Source: Deltaproteobacteria bacterium
GTDB taxonomy: Bacteria; Desulfobacterota; Desulfobacteria; Desulfobacterales; ETH-SRB1
NCBI GenBank assembly: GCA_019309665.1
Contig: JAFDFV010000096.1
Coordinates: 1-6,767 of the forward strand
Direction: 5' to 3'
DNA length: 6,767 nucleotides
This document shows, one piece after another, positions 4,843 to 6,767 of this stretch; position 1 is the stretch's first letter, and the number at the start of each line of letters is the position of its first letter. Under the pieces are notes generated by a model. That model searched no databases. It saw only the letters and a list, made by a program, of their open reading frames with translations, and was not told the origin of the DNA. A program made the position numbers and the translations under genes.

Positions 4843-5310
4843 ATGAATAAAGAGCTTGTTTTTAATAAGAACATTCTTATTGCAGTTGATGAGTCAGAGA
4901 ACGCCCGTCGTGCAGTTTTATATGTGGCTCAACTTCTGGAAGGCGCAGAGGGCTTCAGGGTTACTATTCTGCATGTAATTAATGAACCGGAAGAAGATTA
5001 CTTTCCTACAACCGATGAAAAGGAGAAATGGCTCGGCCAGTATAAAAAGAAGGTTGATAAAATGCTGGAGGACTATAGTCAGATATTGATACAGAATGGT
5101 TTTGATCAGAGTGCGGTTTCGGTTCGCTCTACCTTGCGCTACTGTCCATCCATGGCACAATGTATTCTGGAAGAAAGAGATGAGACAGAATACAGCACCG
5201 TAGTAGTTGGAAGACAAGGGCTTTCACGAAGCGAGGAATTCCTCTTTGGCAGTGTCTCCAGCAAGATCGTTAACTATGCGCGGAACTGTACGGTCTGGGT
5301 GGTTGAGTAA
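4843..5310 (+). CDS. Universal stress protein, UspA family, ATP-binding type
   Basis: A 155-residue single-domain universal stress protein, a typical length. It has the Rossmann-like start ILIAVDESENARRAV at 11-25, where the VD binds the nucleotide, TILHVINEP at 41-49, and the ATP-binding signature G-x2-G-x9-G-S at 123-137 (GRQG ... GS), which places it in the ATP-binding MJ0577-like group rather than the non-binding UspA type. The C terminus, TVWVVE, is the usual dimerisation strand. It is a cytoplasmic protein, probably a dimer. Between the first and second halves is a Lys/Glu-rich stretch (57-78). It follows the kinase-fold gene by 41 bp and has a much stronger ribosome binding site, so it may be made in excess over it. 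It could be a substrate or partner of that kinase, which is inference from context only. Confidence 0.93.
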   Translation: MNKELVFNKNILIAVDESENARRAVLYVAQLLEGAEGFRVTILHVINEPEEDYFPTTDEKEKWLGQYKKKVDKMLEDYSQILIQNGFDQSAVSVRSTLRYCPSMAQCILEERDETEYSTVVVGRQGLSRSEEFLFGSVSSKIVNYARNCTVWVVE

Positions 5311-5387
5311 AAACGCTGATATAATGCATTCAAACTGATCTTTGACAGTAAAATATCATGTATCCATTAAACTTTCATTGATAGCGC
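5311..5387. other. Convergent spacer between usp and the response regulator
   Basis: 77 bp of AT-rich sequence where the two transcripts meet. There is only an imperfect long-range pairing between its ends (AACGCTGAT near 5312 with ATAGCGCTT near 5381) and no compact GC stem followed by a T-run, so no intrinsic terminator can be called on either strand. Confidence 0.5.
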
Positions 5388-6752
5388 TTAAATATCCGGT
5401 TTTTCCAGTCTGTAGCGCAGTGAATCAAAGCTTATGTTGAGATATTTAGCAGCCTTTGTTTTTGAACCATTTGCCTTTTGAAGAGCTTTTTTTATCAAAA
5501 GCTTCTCTACCCTTGCCAGCTCCTCATTCAGATTTATGCCTTTTTCAGGAATGCCGGCGCTTAAAACAGTATTTTCATCTATCTCACCTGTTCCAGGCAT
5601 AATGAGGTTTTCCGGTAAAATTATATTCGTTGTTTCGAGGGCAACACTTCTTTCAATGATATTTTCCAGCTCCCTTACATTTCCGAAAAAAGGGTACTCC
5701 ATAAGAAGCCTGAGGGCATAAGGAGATATCTTCTTGATTTCCTTTCCAAATTCTTTCGAATACTTTTCTATAAAGTATCTTGCCAGCAGGGGAATGTCTT
5801 CATTTCTTTCCCTTAAAGGCGGAATCTTTACAGGAATTACGTTGAGCCTGTAATAGAGATCTTCTCTGAAATCGCTATTTTTAACTTTTTGCTCCAGATC
5901 CTGATTTGTGGCGGATATGATCCTTACATCTACCTTGATATTTTCTGTACCACCTATTCTTCTAAAGGTTTTTTCCTGAACTACCCTGAGGAGTTTGACC
6001 TGAAGAAACTGGGGCAACTCACCGATCTCGTCAAGAAAGATCGTTCCCATGTGCGCGACCTCAAAAAGGCCGGGTTTATCCACATGGGCTCCGCTGAATG
6101 CCCCCTTCATATAACCGAACAATTCACTTTCCAGGAGGTTTTCCGGTATGCCGCCGCAGTTTATAATGACAAATGGTTTATCTTTTCTGGAACTGTTTTC
6201 ATGGATGGCCCCGGCAACAAGCTCTTTACCTGTGCCGCTTTCACCAGTAATAAGAATGTTGGCAGCAGTATTCGCCACTTTTCTAACAAGTGAATAGACC
6301 TTTAACATCCCCTTGCTTTTTCCGATCATATTTCCAAAGCAAAGAGCATCCTCTACGTCCTTCATGAAAACAGCATCTTCCTCTTTGACACCCTTCTTGC
6401 TGAGCGCATCCTTTATCACAGCCTTTAGGTCCTCAAGGTCAAAATTTTTTTCAAGATAGTCGTATGCCCCCTCTTTCATTGCGGCAATCGCTGTCTCCCC
6501 GGAAGCGTAACCTGTAATTAATATGACCAGGGTTTTCGGTGAAACCTCCTTGATACTTTTCAAGACATCGATTCCATTGATTTTGGGCATCATCAGATCA
6601 GTAATGGCTATGTCGAATTTATGCTTTTTGCAGAGATCTAACGCCTCTTTACCTCCGGAAGCAGATATAACCTCATATCCTTCTCTGACAAGCAGAATCT
6701 CAAGAAATTCTCTCATACCCTGATCATCATCAACAACGAGAATCTTCGCCAT
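5388..6752 (-). CDS. Sigma-54-dependent response regulator, NtrC/PilR type
   Basis: A complete 454-residue two-component activator. Receiver domain (about 3-118): acidic pocket D8-D10, phospho-acceptor D52 (TDLMMP), switch T80 and K102. AAA+ sigma-54 activation domain (about 140-370): Walker A GESGTGKE at 170-177, sigma-54 contact loop GAFSGA at 217-222, Walker B IFLDEI at 238-243, arginine-finger region FREDLYYRL at 295-303 and sensor II GNVREL at 357-362. Fis-type helix-turn-helix at about 415-450 (NGSKTKAAKYLNISFDSLRYRL), close in style to PilR. Two departures: the contact loop has Ser for the usual Thr of GAFTGA, and the Pro after the conserved receiver Lys is Asn (KNF). The start is ATG 6752 with AGGAG 6 nt upstream; TAA and TGA directly before it may close an upstream gene, plausibly its histidine kinase, outside the window. 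It converges on usp with a 77-bp gap. Targets unknown. Confidence 0.95.
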   Translation of the reverse strand: MAKILVVDDDQGMREFLEILLVREGYEVISASGGKEALDLCKKHKFDIAITDLMMPKINGIDVLKSIKEVSPKTLVILITGYASGETAIAAMKEGAYDYLEKNFDLEDLKAVIKDALSKKGVKEEDAVFMKDVEDALCFGNMIGKSKGMLKVYSLVRKVANTAANILITGESGTGKELVAGAIHENSSRKDKPFVIINCGGIPENLLESELFGYMKGAFSGAHVDKPGLFEVAHMGTIFLDEIGELPQFLQVKLLRVVQEKTFRRIGGTENIKVDVRIISATNQDLEQKVKNSDFREDLYYRLNVIPVKIPPLRERNEDIPLLARYFIEKYSKEFGKEIKKISPYALRLLMEYPFFGNVRELENIIERSVALETTNIILPENLIMPGTGEIDENTVLSAGIPEKGINLNEELARVEKLLIKKALQKANGSKTKAAKYLNISFDSLRYRLEKPDI

Positions 6753-6767
6753 TCATTACTCCTGTAT

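Noticed and set aside
5342..5370. TTGACA at 5342 as a promoter in the usp/response-regulator spacer
   Set aside because: No adequate -10 at 16-18 bp (best is CATTAA), and it would only make antisense RNA to the response regulator.
5889..6293. 134-codon plus-strand ORF inside the response regulator gene
   Set aside because: It is antisense to conserved AAA+ motifs that are clearly coding on the minus strand; its residues mirror those codons.

Overview
The window looks like part of a chromosome of moderately AT-rich Gram-negative bacterium, most likely a Desulfobacterota (deltaproteobacterial) lineage. The evidence for that is indirect: an NtrC/PilR-type sigma-54 activator, a membrane GGDEF protein of a variant type that I associate with that group, an outer-membrane-type lipoprotein, a kinase-fold protein paired with a universal stress protein, and roomy AT-rich spacers holding small repeats. 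No rRNA, tRNA, CRISPR array or complete insertion sequence is visible.

Layout. (1) 16-1949, minus strand: a two-gene unit transcribed right to left. A HAMP-GGDEF membrane protein (609-1949, GTG start) is followed after 20 bp by a small coiled-coil lipoprotein (16-588, GTG start). (2) 1950-2354: a non-coding divergent spacer with dyads, a possible promoter, a 100-bp MITE-like element with perfect 17-bp inverted ends and an 8-bp flanking direct repeat, and a 16-codon micro-ORF with a strong ribosome binding site just before marC. (3) 2355-3387: marC (plus) and fxsA (minus), two membrane-protein genes converging with only 13 bp between them. (4) 3388-3832: a spacer with a second copy of a motif also found before marC, a 114-bp repeat structure containing 7-bp tandem units, a good minus-strand promoter for fxsA, a strong hairpin, and a 41-codon minus-strand ORF coding for one membrane helix. 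(5) 3833-5310: a plus-strand pair, a protein-kinase-fold protein followed by a UspA-family ATP-binding protein with a perfect ribosome binding site. (6) 5388-6752, minus: a complete sigma-54-dependent response regulator converging on the usp gene.

How they fit together. Most of the genes are signalling or envelope genes: a sensor-type GGDEF protein with a co-transcribed lipoprotein, a kinase-like protein with a stress protein, and a two-component activator whose sensor kinase probably lies beyond the right edge. No single pathway links all of them. The most unusual material is in the two spacers (MITE-like insertion, shared motif, heptad repeat element), in the substituted guanine-contact residue of the GGDEF domain, and in the non-canonical kinase catalytic loop beside the Usp gene.
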